The position numbers and the translations under genes were made by a program. Shown one piece after another: positions 52,029 to 61,021 of a DNA stretch of 64,000 bases. Under the pieces are notes generated by a model. The model had not been told where the DNA came from, ran no database searches, and worked only from the letters and a program-made list of their open reading frames with translations. Location of the stretch: assembly GCF_026420845.1 (NCBI RefSeq), contig NZ_JAOWCB010000018.1, positions 1-64,000 of the forward strand. Direction: 5' to 3'. The stretch comes from Streptomyces sp. PR69. GTDB lineage: Bacteria > Actinomycetota > Actinomycetes > Streptomycetales > Streptomycetaceae. Positions within the stretch are counted from its first letter, which is position 1; every line of letters begins with the position of its first letter.

Positions 52029-54191
52029 TCAGGCGACCGTCTGCCCCGAGGGGTTCTCCGCGTCGGCGGAGACCGCGGGCGCCGCCGACGCCCCCGCGCC
52101 CGCACCGGCACCGGCACCGGCAGGAAGCTCCGCCGGGCGCCGCCACCCGTGCTCCCCGCGGGTGCGGAGCCACGCCGTGGTCTCCTGCGGCGGCATCGCG
52201 GGCGCGACCAGCCACCCCTGCACGGCGTCGCACCCCATGCTCCGCAGCCGCTCCCAGGTCTCGTCGTCCTCCACGCCCTCCGCGACCACAAGGAGCCCCA
52301 GCGAATGCGCGAGGTCCAGGGTGCAGCGGACGATCTCCGCGTCTTCGGCGTCGACGGCGAGCCGGGCCACGAAGGAGCGGTCGATCTTGAGTTCGCTCAC
52401 CGGGAGGCGGCGGAGGTGGACCAGTGAGGAGTACCCGGTGCCGAAGTCGTCGAGGGACATCTTCACGCCGTGGTCGCTGAGCCCGGCGAGCGTGTCGGCG
52501 GCGCGCTGCGGGTCCTCCAGCAGCACATGCTCGGTGATCTCCAGCTGGAGGGCGCCCGGCGGCACCCCGTGGCGGGCGAGCCGCGCGGCGACGGCCCCGG
52601 CGAAGCCGGGGGTGTGGACGTCGCGCGGGGAGACGTTGACCGCCACCGGGACCGTCAGGCCCTGCTCGCGCCAGCGGGCGACCTGTGCGAGCGCGGTCTC
52701 CAGGACGTACTCCGTCAGATGCGGCATCAGCCCGGAGGACTCGGCGATCGCGATGAATTCGTCCGGCGGGACGCGCCCCCGGTCCGGGTGGACCCAGCGC
52801 ACCAGCGCTTCGAGGCCGGCGACATGCCCGTCGAAGCCGACCTTGGGCTGGTAGTGCAGCTCCACCTCGCCGGCGTCGAGGGCCCGCCGCAGATCGCCGA
52901 GGAGGCCGAGCCGGTCGGGGGTGTTGCTGTCGCGCTTGGATTCGTACACCTCGACGCCCGTGCGGTCCCGCTTGGCCTGGTACATGGCCACGTCGGCGCG
53001 GCGCAGCAGCCCTTCGGCGTCATGGGCGTGGTCGGGGAAGACGGCGAGGCCCGCGCTGGCCTCCAGGACGAGGGTGAGCCCGTCCAGGTCGAGCGGCGAG
53101 GACAGGGCCGCGGCGAGGTGGCGGGTGATGCGCTGGGCGCTGGTGGTGGAGTCAGCCGTGGGCAGCAGCACCGCGAACTCGTCGCCGCCCAGCCGCGCGG
53201 CCTCCGCCCCGCGCGGCAGCGCGGCCTTCAGCCGCTCGGCTATCTGGAGGAGCAGCCGGTCGCCTGCCAGATGGCCGAGTGTGTCATTGACCGAACGGAA
53301 GCGGTCGAGGTCGATCAGGACCAGAGCGGCCCGCTCGCCGCTTCCCTCGGCGTCCTCCAGCGCGGCCCAGGTGCGCTCCAGCAGCCACTGACGGTTGGGC
53401 AGTCCGGTCAGCGGGTCGCGGAGCTGTTCCTCCGCGCGGACCCGAGCGATCCACAGGGTGGAGTCCAGGGCGATCAGCGGCACGGCGAACAGCGGCAGGA
53501 ACAGCGGCCTGGTCATGGCGACGACGCAGATCAGCGGGGTGATGCCGAGGAGGGCGACGGCGACGAGCCCCTGCCGGAGCAGGGCGGTGCGCGCGGCGGT
53601 GGGCAGTCCGCCGCCCTGCGGGGCCAGCACATACCACAGCAGTACGCGGGTGACGGCGAGATAGGCGGTGGCGGCGGCCATGACCTCGGGGGCGGCCGCG
53701 ATCCCCCAGCCGAGGGGGTTCCAGGGGGCGGCGACGCTCGGGACCACCCCGAACGCGGCGAGGAGCAGCGCCGCCGCGCCGATGCCGAGGATGTCGACCG
53801 CGCCGTGCAGCACGCCCTGCCGCCAGCGGCTGCGGCGGGCGACCCCGACGAGGGCGACGACGGCGAGGCTGACGAGGCCTGCGGGAACCCAGCCGAACAG
53901 CAGCAGCACGGCCAGGGTGAGGGCGGCGCCGGAGCCGGTGCCGCCCCACCAGCGGTCGCGCCCCAGCGCGACGAGATGGCCGACGACCAGGCCGGTGAGA
54001 AGCGCCAGCGACCAGCCGAGCCCGCCGCCGGGAAAGAGGGCCTGGCCCTCGCGCACGCTGTGCACGATTCCCGCGGCGAGGACGCCCGCGGCGCCGGCCA
54101 TGACGGCGAGGGGCAGCCAGGGCGCCGTGTCCGCAAGGGCCGCGAAGGCACGCGGCCGTGAGACCGGGGCGGCGCTTTCGGTCGGTTTCAT
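52029..54191 (-). CDS. rmdB: Membrane GGDEF-EAL cyclic-di-GMP enzyme with both motifs intact
   Basis: The 720-residue protein has a membrane domain of about six helices (residues 22-225), a GGDEF domain with GGDEF at about 335, and an EAL domain from about 455. EAL at 461 (LEALVRW), VNVSPRDVH, LEITEHVLL, SLDDFGTGYSSL and VVAEGVED keep the metal and substrate residues, so phosphodiesterase activity is likely; the GGDEF half may also be active. Position between gatC and ligA matches, from memory, RmdB of S. coelicolor, which helps set c-di-GMP during development. ATG 54191 has AGGGA five bases upstream; the longer open frame is not needed. Confidence 0.88.
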   Translation of the reverse strand: MKPTESAAPVSRPRAFAALADTAPWLPLAVMAGAAGVLAAGIVHSVREGQALFPGGGLGWSLALLTGLVVGHLVALGRDRWWGGTGSGAALTLAVLLLFGWVPAGLVSLAVVALVGVARRSRWRQGVLHGAVDILGIGAAALLLAAFGVVPSVAAPWNPLGWGIAAAPEVMAAATAYLAVTRVLLWYVLAPQGGGLPTAARTALLRQGLVAVALLGITPLICVVAMTRPLFLPLFAVPLIALDSTLWIARVRAEEQLRDPLTGLPNRQWLLERTWAALEDAEGSGERAALVLIDLDRFRSVNDTLGHLAGDRLLLQIAERLKAALPRGAEAARLGGDEFAVLLPTADSTTSAQRITRHLAAALSSPLDLDGLTLVLEASAGLAVFPDHAHDAEGLLRRADVAMYQAKRDRTGVEVYESKRDSNTPDRLGLLGDLRRALDAGEVELHYQPKVGFDGHVAGLEALVRWVHPDRGRVPPDEFIAIAESSGLMPHLTEYVLETALAQVARWREQGLTVPVAVNVSPRDVHTPGFAGAVAARLARHGVPPGALQLEITEHVLLEDPQRAADTLAGLSDHGVKMSLDDFGTGYSSLVHLRRLPVSELKIDRSFVARLAVDAEDAEIVRCTLDLAHSLGLLVVAEGVEDDETWERLRSMGCDAVQGWLVAPAMPPQETTAWLRTRGEHGWRRPAELPAGAGAGAGAGASAAPAVSADAENPSGQTVA

Positions 54192-54525
54192 TCCCGTCCC
54201 TCTCACAGCCGGCGGTGCCGTTGCCTCTGCCTCGCGATGGCTCCCGTTGTCATCCCACCACGACTGAAATCCCACCACGCAGCCGTGCACGAAAGGCGCG
54301 CATCTCAACAGTAGGCCGCAGGAAGCTCGGACGGGCAGCGCTCTACAGCTCTTGCCCGAATGCGACCTGGCCACCCTTATCCATCTGGTATGGGCCGAAC
54401 GGGTGACCTGTACCGAGTGTTCCGTCCACCCGGCTCGCCGTACATTTCCGGCCTTTCGCGTCCTGTGCACGCCATTGCGTAAGCCCTTCACGGCTCCCTC
54501 CCAAGCCCCGCACATTGCCGGTCCA
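54192..54525. other. Lower-GC intergenic region upstream of rmdB
   Basis: The 334 bp between ligA and rmdB is visibly less GC-rich than its surroundings and has no credible gene. On the minus strand GGAAC (54423-54419) and GTT (54400-54398) are 18 bases apart, the spacing of the SigR-type promoter consensus (GGAAT-N18-GTT); it would give a leader of about 200 nt for rmdB. A short inverted or regulatory RNA cannot be excluded. Confidence 0.45.
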
Positions 54526-56718
54526 TTACGCCTCTTGGGGCACAGCGGCCTCACGCGCCGCGTCCGGGCCCTGTTTCAGCAGGACTTCAAAGCCGTCTTC
54601 GTCCAGCACCGGAACTTTCAGCTGCATGGCCTTGTCATACTTGGAGCCGGGGTTGTCACCGACGATCACAAATCCGGTCTTCTTGGAGACCGAGCCAGTC
54701 ACTTTCGCGCCAATTTTCTGCAGCGCCTCTTTTGCGCCATCCCGGGTGTAGTTCTGCAGGGTGCCGGTGACGACGACGGTGACGCCCTCCAGCGGCCGGG
54801 GCCCCTCGTCCTCCCCCGCGCCCTCTTCCTCCATCCGGACGCCCGCGGCACGCCACTTGCGCAGAATCTCACGGTGCCAGTCCTCTTCGAACCACTGTTT
54901 GAGCGAGGCTGCGATGGTCGGACCGACCCCTTCGACGGCCGCGAGCTCCTCCTCGGACGCCTGCTCGATCCGCTCGATCGACCGGAACTCACGCGCCAGC
55001 GCCTCCGCAGCGACCGGCCCGACATGACGGATCGACAACCCCGTGATGATCCGCGCGAGGGGCCGCTCCTTGGCCGCCGCGATGTTCTCCAGCATGGCGA
55101 CCGCGTTCTTCTTCGGCTCGCCCTTCTGGTTGGCGAAGACCGTGACGACCTTCTCCTCGCCCGTCTTGGGATCGCGCTTGGGCAGCCCGCTGTCCTGGTC
55201 GAGGACATACGCCTTGATGGGCAGCAGCTGCTCGACGGCGAGGTCGAACAGATCGCCCTCGTCCGTCAGCGGCGCCTCGGCGGGCTCCAGCGGCCGGGTC
55301 AGCGCGGCAGCCGCCACATAGCCGAAGTTCTCGATGTCCAGGCACTTGCGGCCGGCGAGATAGAACAGCCGCTCACGCAACTGCGCAGGGCAGGAGCGGG
55401 CGTTGGGACAGCGCAGATCGACGTCCCCCTCCTTCATGGGACGCAGCGCCGTCCCGCACTCGGGGCACTCGGAGGGCATCTCGAACTCGCGCTCGCTGCC
55501 GTCCCGCAGATCGACGACCGGGCCGAGGATCTCCGGGATGACGTCACCGGCCTTGCGCAGCACCACCGTGTCGCCGATGAGGACGCCCTTGGCCTTGACC
55601 ACGTCCTGGTTGTGCAGCGTGGCGAACTCGACCTCGGAGCCGGCCACGGTGACCGGTTCCACCTGGGCATACGGCGTCACCCGGCCGGTGCGGCCGACGC
55701 CAACCCGGATATTGACCAGCTTGGTGTTGACCTCCTCCGGCGCGTACTTCCACGCGATCGCCCAGCGCGGGGCGCGCGAGGTGGAGCCCAGCCGCCCCTG
55801 GAGCGGGATCTCGTCGAGCTTGACGACCACGCCGTCGATCTCGTGCTCCATCGAGTGGCGGTTCTCGCCGAAGTACGCGATGAACTCGCGCACCTCCTTG
55901 AGCGAGTCCACGACCTTGTTGTGCGCGGCGGTCGGCAGACCCCACTCGTGCAGCAGCTCGTACGCCTCCGACAGGCGGTCGATCTGCAGCCCGTCGCGCG
56001 CGCCGAGACCGTGCACCAGCATGTGGAGCGGACGGGTGGCGGTGACCTTGGGGTCCTTCTGCCGCAGCGAGCCCGCGGCCGCGTTCCGCGGATTGGCGAA
56101 GGGCTTGTCGCCCGCCTCCACCAGACGGGCGTTGAGCTCCTCGAAGGCGTGCATCGGGAAGTAGACCTCGCCGCGGATCTCCACAAGATCCGGGATGCGG
56201 TCGCCCTTGAGCCGGTCCGGAATGCCCCCGATGGTGCGGACGTTGGGCGTGATGTCCTCGCCGGTGCGGCCGTCGCCGCGGGTGGCGGCCCGGGTCAGCC
56301 GCCCCTTCTCGTACGTCAGATTCACCGCGAGGCCGTCGACCTTCAGCTCGCACAGGAAGTGGTGCTCGGACTCTCCGACCTCGCGCGCCACCCGCTCGAC
56401 CCAGGCGGCCAGCTCCTCGTCGTCGAAGGCATTGTCGAGCGACAGCATGCGCTCGCGGTGCTCGACGGCCGTGAACTCCGTCTCATAGGTGCCGGCGACC
56501 TTCTGCGTCGGCGAGTCCGGCGTGCGCAGCTGGGGATACTCCTCCTCCAGCTTCTCCAGGGAACGCATCAGCCGGTCGAACTCGCTGTCGCTGATGACCG
56601 GCTGGTCCTTCACGTAGTACCGGAAGCGGTGCTCCTCGACCTGCTCGGCCAGCTGCGCATGCCGCTCCCGCACCTCCGCGGGCAGGTCCTGCTGCGCCTT
56701 CTGCTGCTCACCAGCCAC
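54526..56718 (-). CDS. ligA: NAD+-dependent DNA ligase
   Basis: The 730-residue protein seals nicks in replication and repair using NAD+. All domains are present: Ia (HRFRYYVKDQPVISDSEFDRL, about 30-50), the adenylation domain with catalytic Lys126 in CELKVDGLAVNL, the OB fold, the four-Cys zinc finger (CPECGTALRP and CPNARSCPAQL), the helix-hairpin-helix region (LSIRHVGPVAAEAL, AAVEGVGPTIAASL) and a C-terminal BRCT domain (LEGVTVVVTGTL, GAKVTGSVSKKTGFVIVGDN). GTG 56718 has GGGAGGA seven bases upstream and gives the standard N-terminus; the longer open frame is non-coding in character. It follows the MetE-like gene by 88 bp. Confidence 0.96.
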   Translation of the reverse strand: MAGEQQKAQQDLPAEVRERHAQLAEQVEEHRFRYYVKDQPVISDSEFDRLMRSLEKLEEEYPQLRTPDSPTQKVAGTYETEFTAVEHRERMLSLDNAFDDEELAAWVERVAREVGESEHHFLCELKVDGLAVNLTYEKGRLTRAATRGDGRTGEDITPNVRTIGGIPDRLKGDRIPDLVEIRGEVYFPMHAFEELNARLVEAGDKPFANPRNAAAGSLRQKDPKVTATRPLHMLVHGLGARDGLQIDRLSEAYELLHEWGLPTAAHNKVVDSLKEVREFIAYFGENRHSMEHEIDGVVVKLDEIPLQGRLGSTSRAPRWAIAWKYAPEEVNTKLVNIRVGVGRTGRVTPYAQVEPVTVAGSEVEFATLHNQDVVKAKGVLIGDTVVLRKAGDVIPEILGPVVDLRDGSEREFEMPSECPECGTALRPMKEGDVDLRCPNARSCPAQLRERLFYLAGRKCLDIENFGYVAAAALTRPLEPAEAPLTDEGDLFDLAVEQLLPIKAYVLDQDSGLPKRDPKTGEEKVVTVFANQKGEPKKNAVAMLENIAAAKERPLARIITGLSIRHVGPVAAEALAREFRSIERIEQASEEELAAVEGVGPTIAASLKQWFEEDWHREILRKWRAAGVRMEEEGAGEDEGPRPLEGVTVVVTGTLQNYTRDGAKEALQKIGAKVTGSVSKKTGFVIVGDNPGSKYDKAMQLKVPVLDEDGFEVLLKQGPDAAREAAVPQEA

Positions 56719-56806
56719 CGTGTCGTCCTCCCGTGTCCCACCGGTGCCACCCGTCACCGGTACCCGCCGGACCCGCCGTGGGCGCCGCCGTACCCCCGAG
56801 CACCCG

Positions 56807-57802
56807 TCACTCAGGGTTGTCCGCGAGCGATCTCGCGGCCCGGACGCAGTGGGCGAGCGCCGCACGGGCGTACGCGGGCGAGGCACCCGCGAGACCGCAT
56901 GTGGGAGTGATCACCACGGACTCCGCGAGAGTCCCCGGATTCAGCCCCAGCCTGCGCCACAGCGTCCTGACACCCATGACGCTACCGGCAGGGTCTGACA
57001 ATGCCGTGTCGGCGGACGGCACGACCCCGGCGAGCAGCCGGACGCCCGCCTCCACCGCCTCGCCGATCGCTTCCTCATCACGCTCGGTGATCAGTTGGAA
57101 ATCGAACGAAACGGCCGACGCTCCGGCGCGCCGCAGCAGCGCGAAGGGCACGTCCGGCGCGCAGGAGTGCACCACGAGCGGGCCGTCGCAGACCGCCCCC
57201 ACCTCGCGCAGCGTGCTCTCGACGAGCTGCCGGTCGACGGCCCGGTGGGTGCGGTAGCCGCTGGCCGTGCGGATCTGTCCGCGCAGCACGGCGGTGAGCG
57301 ACGGCTCGTCGAGCTGGAGGACCAGCTGCGCGCCCGGCACCCGGCGGGCGACCTCCGCGAGGTGGGCGCGCAGCCCCTCCGCGAGCGACGCCGCAAGATC
57401 CCGGCAGGCCCCCGGATCGGCGAGCGCCGCCTCGCCGCCGCGCAGCTCCACGGCGGCGGCGAGCGTCCAGGGCCCCACGGCCTGCACCTTGAGCGGCCCG
57501 GCGTACCCCTGGGTGTGCTCCTCCAGCGCGTCGAGGTCTTCGCCGAGCCAGGAGCGGGCGCGCCGGGTGTCCCGGCCGGGCCGGTCGCTGATCCGCCAGC
57601 CGCTGGGCTCCACGTGCGCGTACAGGTCGACAAGCAGCCCGACGGTCCGCCCGATCATGTCCGCGCCGGGCCCTCGGGCGGGCAGCTCGGGCAGGTGCGG
57701 AAACTCCTCGAAGGTCCCGGCGACGGTCTTCGCGGCCTCGCGCGCGTCCCCGCCGGGCATGGACCCGACGCCGGTCGCGCCCCGGAACATCTGCTCGCTC
57801 AT
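56807..57802 (-). CDS. Cobalamin-independent methionine synthase-like (UroD/MetE fold) protein
   Basis: The 331-residue protein resembles the C-terminal catalytic half of MetE: GVGSMPGGDAREA (about 11-23), LVLQLDEPSLTAVLRG, VVHSCAPDVPFALL with HxC zinc ligands, and TPTCGLAGASPAYAR with the third Cys. It lacks the N-terminal MetE barrel, as in the short actinobacterial and archaeal members. It may transfer methyl groups to a thiol, but its true substrate is unknown. ATG 57802 overlaps the SDR stop codon as ATGA, so the two are co-translated. Confidence 0.83.
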   Translation of the reverse strand: MSEQMFRGATGVGSMPGGDAREAAKTVAGTFEEFPHLPELPARGPGADMIGRTVGLLVDLYAHVEPSGWRISDRPGRDTRRARSWLGEDLDALEEHTQGYAGPLKVQAVGPWTLAAAVELRGGEAALADPGACRDLAASLAEGLRAHLAEVARRVPGAQLVLQLDEPSLTAVLRGQIRTASGYRTHRAVDRQLVESTLREVGAVCDGPLVVHSCAPDVPFALLRRAGASAVSFDFQLITERDEEAIGEAVEAGVRLLAGVVPSADTALSDPAGSVMGVRTLWRRLGLNPGTLAESVVITPTCGLAGASPAYARAALAHCVRAARSLADNPE

Positions 57803-58488
57803 CGCCTCGGCCGCACCGTCAGATCGTTGATCTCCGCGTCCCGGGGCAGGTCGATCGCGGTGAGAATCGCCGTCGCGACGGACTCGGGGTCGATCCAGCG
57901 GGACGGCTCGTACTCCTTGCCCTCCTGGGAGTGCACCTTGGCCTGCATGGGGCTGGCGGTGCGCCCCGGATAGACGGAGGTCACCCGCACCCCGTTCGCG
58001 TACTCCTCCTGCCGCAGCGAGTCCGCGAGCGCCTTCAGCCCGTGCTTGGACGCGGCGTACGCGCTCCACTGGGCATGCGCGTTGAGCCCGGCGCCGGAGT
58101 TGACGAAGACCACATGCCCCCGCGCGGCCCGCAGCTGGGGCAGAAAAAGCCGGGTGAGCTCGGCGGGCGCGATCAGATTGACATTGAGCTGCTGCCGCCA
58201 GGTCTTGCAGCTCAGCTCGCCGACCGCGCCGAGGTCCACGACCCCCGCGCTGTGCACCAGCGAGTCGATCCGCTCCGGCATCGTCTGATGCCCGAACGCC
58301 CACGAGATCCGGTCCGGCTCCGCGAGATCCGCGACGAGCGTACGGGCCCCGGGGAACTGCCCGGCCAGCTCCTTCGCCCGTCCCGCGTCCCGCGCCAGCA
58401 GTACGAGGTCGTCGCCGCGCTCATCGAGCCGCCGCGCCACGGCCGCGCCGATTCCGGAACCGGCGCCGGTGATCACATGTGTAGCCAT
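57799..58488 (-). CDS. Short-chain dehydrogenase/reductase
   Basis: The 229-residue classical SDR has the nucleotide-binding VITGAGSGIGAAVARRL (about 5-21), the DLAEPDRI segment, HSAGVVDLG, the catalytic Ser in FVNSGAG and Tyr-Lys in YAASKHG. Downstream VYPGRTASPM is the family PG motif. It probably reduces or oxidises a small hydroxyl/carbonyl substrate with NADP(H); the substrate is unknown. It overlaps the MetE-like gene and leads the SDR-metE-like-ligA run on the minus strand. Confidence 0.9.
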   Translation of the reverse strand: MATHVITGAGSGIGAAVARRLDERGDDLVLLARDAGRAKELAGQFPGARTLVADLAEPDRISWAFGHQTMPERIDSLVHSAGVVDLGAVGELSCKTWRQQLNVNLIAPAELTRLFLPQLRAARGHVVFVNSGAGLNAHAQWSAYAASKHGLKALADSLRQEEYANGVRVTSVYPGRTASPMQAKVHSQEGKEYEPSRWIDPESVATAILTAIDLPRDAEINDLTVRPRR

Positions 58489-58503
58489 GGCCCCATGCTC
58501 GCA

Positions 58504-58605
58504 TCACCGGCGGCGCATGCACTCCTCCAGGGTGTGCCCGCCCTCACCGATGAGCTGCGCCAATTCGCGCACGGGCCGGGTGTGGCGCTCGCCGCGGATG
58601 TTCAT
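58504..58605 (-). CDS. Very small ORF upstream of the SDR gene
   Basis: A 33-residue ORF (MNIRGERHTRPVRELAQLIG at its start, ending LEECMRRR) has almost every third position G or C. No good ribosome binding site precedes ATG 58605. It may be a real microprotein or the remains of a longer gene; it ends 16 bp before the SDR start. Confidence 0.4.
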   Translation of the reverse strand: MNIRGERHTRPVRELAQLIGEGGHTLEECMRRR

Positions 58606-58661
58606 GGCCGACGCCTGCGGGTGGGGGGAATCCCCATCCCGGCGTTCTCGTTGTGCCGTGC

Positions 58662-58997
58662 ATGACCTCAGGCCACCGCATCACGATCGAACGCTCCACG
58701 CACCACGTCCGCGTCCTCTCGGCCGGAGCCGTCCTGGCGGAGAGCCGCCGCCCTCTGGTGCTGCGCGAGACAGGCTGCCCCGTGCGTTACTACATCCCCC
58801 CGGAGGACGTCCGCACAGACCTGTTGACGGAATCGGACACCCACACGTACTGCCCCTTCAAGGGCACGGCCTCCTACTGGTCCCGCCCGGAAGCGAAGGA
58901 CCTGGTGTGGGCGTACCCGGTCCCCAAGCCGGACGTGGCTCAGATCAAGGGGCACTTCTGCTTCTACGAGGCGGAGGTGGTGGAGCCGTCCGGCTGA
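58662..58997 (+). CDS. DUF427 domain protein
   Basis: The 111-residue protein matches the DUF427 family, a small beta-rich fold of unknown function: GHRITIERSTHHVRVLSAGAV..., RETGCPVRYYIPPEDVR, and the signature TYCPFKGTASYW, ending DLVWAYPVPKPD and GHFCFYEAEV. The ATG at 58662 is used; GTG 58653 is an in-frame alternative, neither with a clear Shine-Dalgarno. It converges on the CdtB-like fragment. Confidence 0.88.
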   Translation: MTSGHRITIERSTHHVRVLSAGAVLAESRRPLVLRETGCPVRYYIPPEDVRTDLLTESDTHTYCPFKGTASYWSRPEAKDLVWAYPVPKPDVAQIKGHFCFYEAEVVEPSG

Positions 58998-59055
58998 GCA
59001 GCTCATGGGCCCGCTGGTCAGCCGGCTGAACACTCGGGGCACTCGCCGACTCTCG

Positions 59056-59289
59056 TCAGCATTCCCCGGACGCGGTCGCCCCCTGCATGTTCCAGGTCTC
59101 CACAGTGAACGAGTCCGGCGGCTGCTGCCGCACCGCCGCCCGTACGTCTCCGGCCGACGGAGGCGCTGACGCCCTGGGGCACGGCGCGGCCGCGCCGGCC
59201 GAGGGAGCCTGAACGCCCCACCACAGCAAGGGGACGACGCCGACGCCGGCCAGTGCCGCCGTCCATCTGCGGATGAGCAGGCTCCGCAT
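59056..59289 (-). pseudogene. Truncated secreted CdtB/DNase I-like nuclease
   Basis: From ATG 59289 (GAGGAG six bases upstream) the 77-residue product has a signal peptide (MRSLLIRRWTAALAGVGVVP...GAAA) and then the first strand of the endonuclease/exonuclease/phosphatase fold, FTVETWNMQGATAS. TWNMQG is the opening motif of cytolethal-distending-toxin-B-like nucleases. The frame stops three codons later and only 58 bp separate it from the DUF427 stop, so the catalytic domain (about 250 residues) has been deleted. It cannot be an active nuclease. Confidence 0.75.
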
Positions 59290-59446
59290 GAGTCACTCCT
59301 CAGCATCATGCCGGGCGCCGCGGCCCGGCCCACCCCGACGCTACGAACGCCCGCTCACGCCGGCATCCGCACGCACATGGCGCTAGCCCGACCGGTGTCA
59401 CCGTTGCTCCACCCGGACGGCGCGCGCCGCTGCCCCGGCGTCATGC

Positions 59447-59992
59447 TCAGGCGGCCAGCGCAGGGGCCACGGGCGCGGCGGGGCCCGCGTCGCCGAGCAG
59501 CGGGAGGTCCCCGGGCGGGGGCGGGCCGTCGTCGCCGTGGACCAGTTCGAACCAGATGCTCTTGCCGCCCGCCCCGAGGAGCGCCTCCCCGATGCGGCAG
59601 CCGCCCCAGGCGTCGGCGAGCAGATCCAGGATCAGCAGCCCGCGGCCCCGCTCGGCGTCCGGCCCTTCCGGGATCAGCGGAACGGGGAACTCGGGGCTCG
59701 TGTCCATCACGCTCACCCGGAGCACGGGCAGCGTCCAGCGCAGCCGGACGGTCGCGGGCCCGGAGGAGTAGCAGACGGCGTTCGCGGCAAGCTCCGACGT
59801 CAGCAGCTCGGCCCGGTCGGTGAGTTCGTGCAGCCGGTGCGCGGTGAGCACGGCGCGGAGCGTGGTCCGGGCGATGGCGGGGCCGCGGGGGTCCCGCGGG
59901 AAGTGGAGCTCGTACTCCCAGGGGTCTGCGAAGGGGATCGGGGCGGGAGTGTGTCCGCCCGGGGCCGGATGCTCGTGGTCCGCATGTGCCAT
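59447..59992 (-). CDS. HATPase_c anti-sigma/serine-kinase-like regulator
   Basis: The 181-residue protein is of the RsbW/SpoIIAB-like ATP-binding type common in Streptomyces. The N box is LLTSELAANAVCYS (about 65-78), the G1 box VMDTSPEFPVP, and G2 GRGLLILDLLADAWGG. Such proteins bind or phosphorylate partners and often regulate sigma factors. ATG 59992 has AGGAGG seven bases upstream. It diverges from the XRE regulator, and this trio (ATPase, XRE, DUF397) is the layout of whiJ-type clusters. A His- and Pro-rich N-terminal extension and a Pro/Ala-rich tail flank the domain. Confidence 0.86.
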   Translation of the reverse strand: MAHADHEHPAPGGHTPAPIPFADPWEYELHFPRDPRGPAIARTTLRAVLTAHRLHELTDRAELLTSELAANAVCYSSGPATVRLRWTLPVLRVSVMDTSPEFPVPLIPEGPDAERGRGLLILDLLADAWGGCRIGEALLGAGGKSIWFELVHGDDGPPPPGDLPLLGDAGPAAPVAPALAA

Positions 59993-60010
59993 GCGGGGGC
60001 CTCCTACGGC

Positions 60011-60060
60011 GAGTTGAGTGGTGTGGCTCACACGATAGGACACCTCAACTCACGTGTGAG
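60011..60060. promoter_or_regulatory. Overlapping inverted repeats in the divergent ATPase-XRE promoter
   Basis: GAGTTGAG (60011-60018) pairs with CTCAACTC (60044-60051), and CTCACACG (60027-60034) with CGTGTGAG (60053-60060). The interleaved arrangement lies just upstream of the ATPase start and about 90 bp before the XRE start, fitting an autoregulatory operator. Confidence 0.55.
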
Positions 60061-60152
60061 GCATCTTTCACGGACGAGTGAATGCCAGGTCGGTTCACTA
60101 GACCGCCGTAACACCCGCTGCCAGACTGGCCGTTCGCTTCAGGAGAGGAACC

Positions 60153-61007
60153 ATGGCACCACGGAGCGCACCCACCGGCCGTCAGCGCCGTCTGGCCACC
60201 GAGCTGCGCCGCATGCGCGAACACGCGGGCGTTTCCATTCAGGAAGCGGCCTCGATGCTCGGCGCGGATCGCACAATGATCTCCAACATCGAGGCCGGGC
60301 GGACCACCGTCAGCGATGAACGGGTACGGCAACTCGCCAGCCACTACAAATGCCCGGACCAGGCGCTCGTCGACGCGCTCGCGGACATGGCCAACAGCCG
60401 CAGGGCCAGGCACTGGTGGAGCGAGTACCGGGGAAAGCTGCCGGATGGGCATCTGGACGTATCAGAGTTGGAATACCATGCCGTACGTATCCGCACAGCG
60501 CAGACGGTGCACGTGCCGGGGCTGCTTCAGACGGAAGACCATGCGCGGGCCATCTTTGAGCTTGGTGTGCCCAAGCTGTCCCGCCTCGACGTCGAGCTGC
60601 GCGTCGCACACCGCATGAGTCGGCAGTCAGTGCTCACCTGTGAGAACCCGACCCCGTACACCGGCATCATTCACGAAGCGGCACTGCGCATCGAGTTCGG
60701 TGGTCATGCGACAGCACGAGAGCAGCTGGCACGATTGGCGGACGCCGCCGACTGGCCAAACGTGACGCTGCGTGTCATCCCCTTCAGCGCCGGAGGGTTC
60801 TACGGGGCTGGTCAGTCCATCCTGTACGCGGAAGGTGAGGTGCCACAGCTGGACACCGTCCAGTTGGACACCGCAGTCGGGGCGAGCTTCGTTGATGCGC
60901 CGTCACCGCTGGCGAACTATCGTTCCCTTCTGGACCTGATGGAGGAGTCGGCGCTGCCTCCGAAAGAGTCGCAGGAGTTGATCCGGTCCATCAGGCGGGA
61001 TCTCTGA
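60153..61007 (+). CDS. XRE-family regulator, WhiJ-like, with DUF5753 domain
   Basis: The 284-residue protein has an N-terminal helix-turn-helix (about 12-70: RLATELRRMREHAGVSIQEA, MLGADRTMISNIEAGRTTVS) and a C-terminal DUF5753 domain (VHVPGLLQTEDHARAIFE, LTCENPTPYTGIIHEAALRI, LRVIPFSAGGFYGAGQS). The ATG has AGGAGAGG five bases upstream. It is followed after 14 bp by a DUF397 gene and preceded by a divergent ATPase gene. In whiJ-type loci the XRE protein represses developmental genes and the DUF397 partner relieves that; the same is inferred here. Confidence 0.92.
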   Translation: MAPRSAPTGRQRRLATELRRMREHAGVSIQEAASMLGADRTMISNIEAGRTTVSDERVRQLASHYKCPDQALVDALADMANSRRARHWWSEYRGKLPDGHLDVSELEYHAVRIRTAQTVHVPGLLQTEDHARAIFELGVPKLSRLDVELRVAHRMSRQSVLTCENPTPYTGIIHEAALRIEFGGHATAREQLARLADAADWPNVTLRVIPFSAGGFYGAGQSILYAEGEVPQLDTVQLDTAVGASFVDAPSPLANYRSLLDLMEESALPPKESQELIRSIRRDL

Positions 61008-61021
61008 GAGGACCGAGAACA

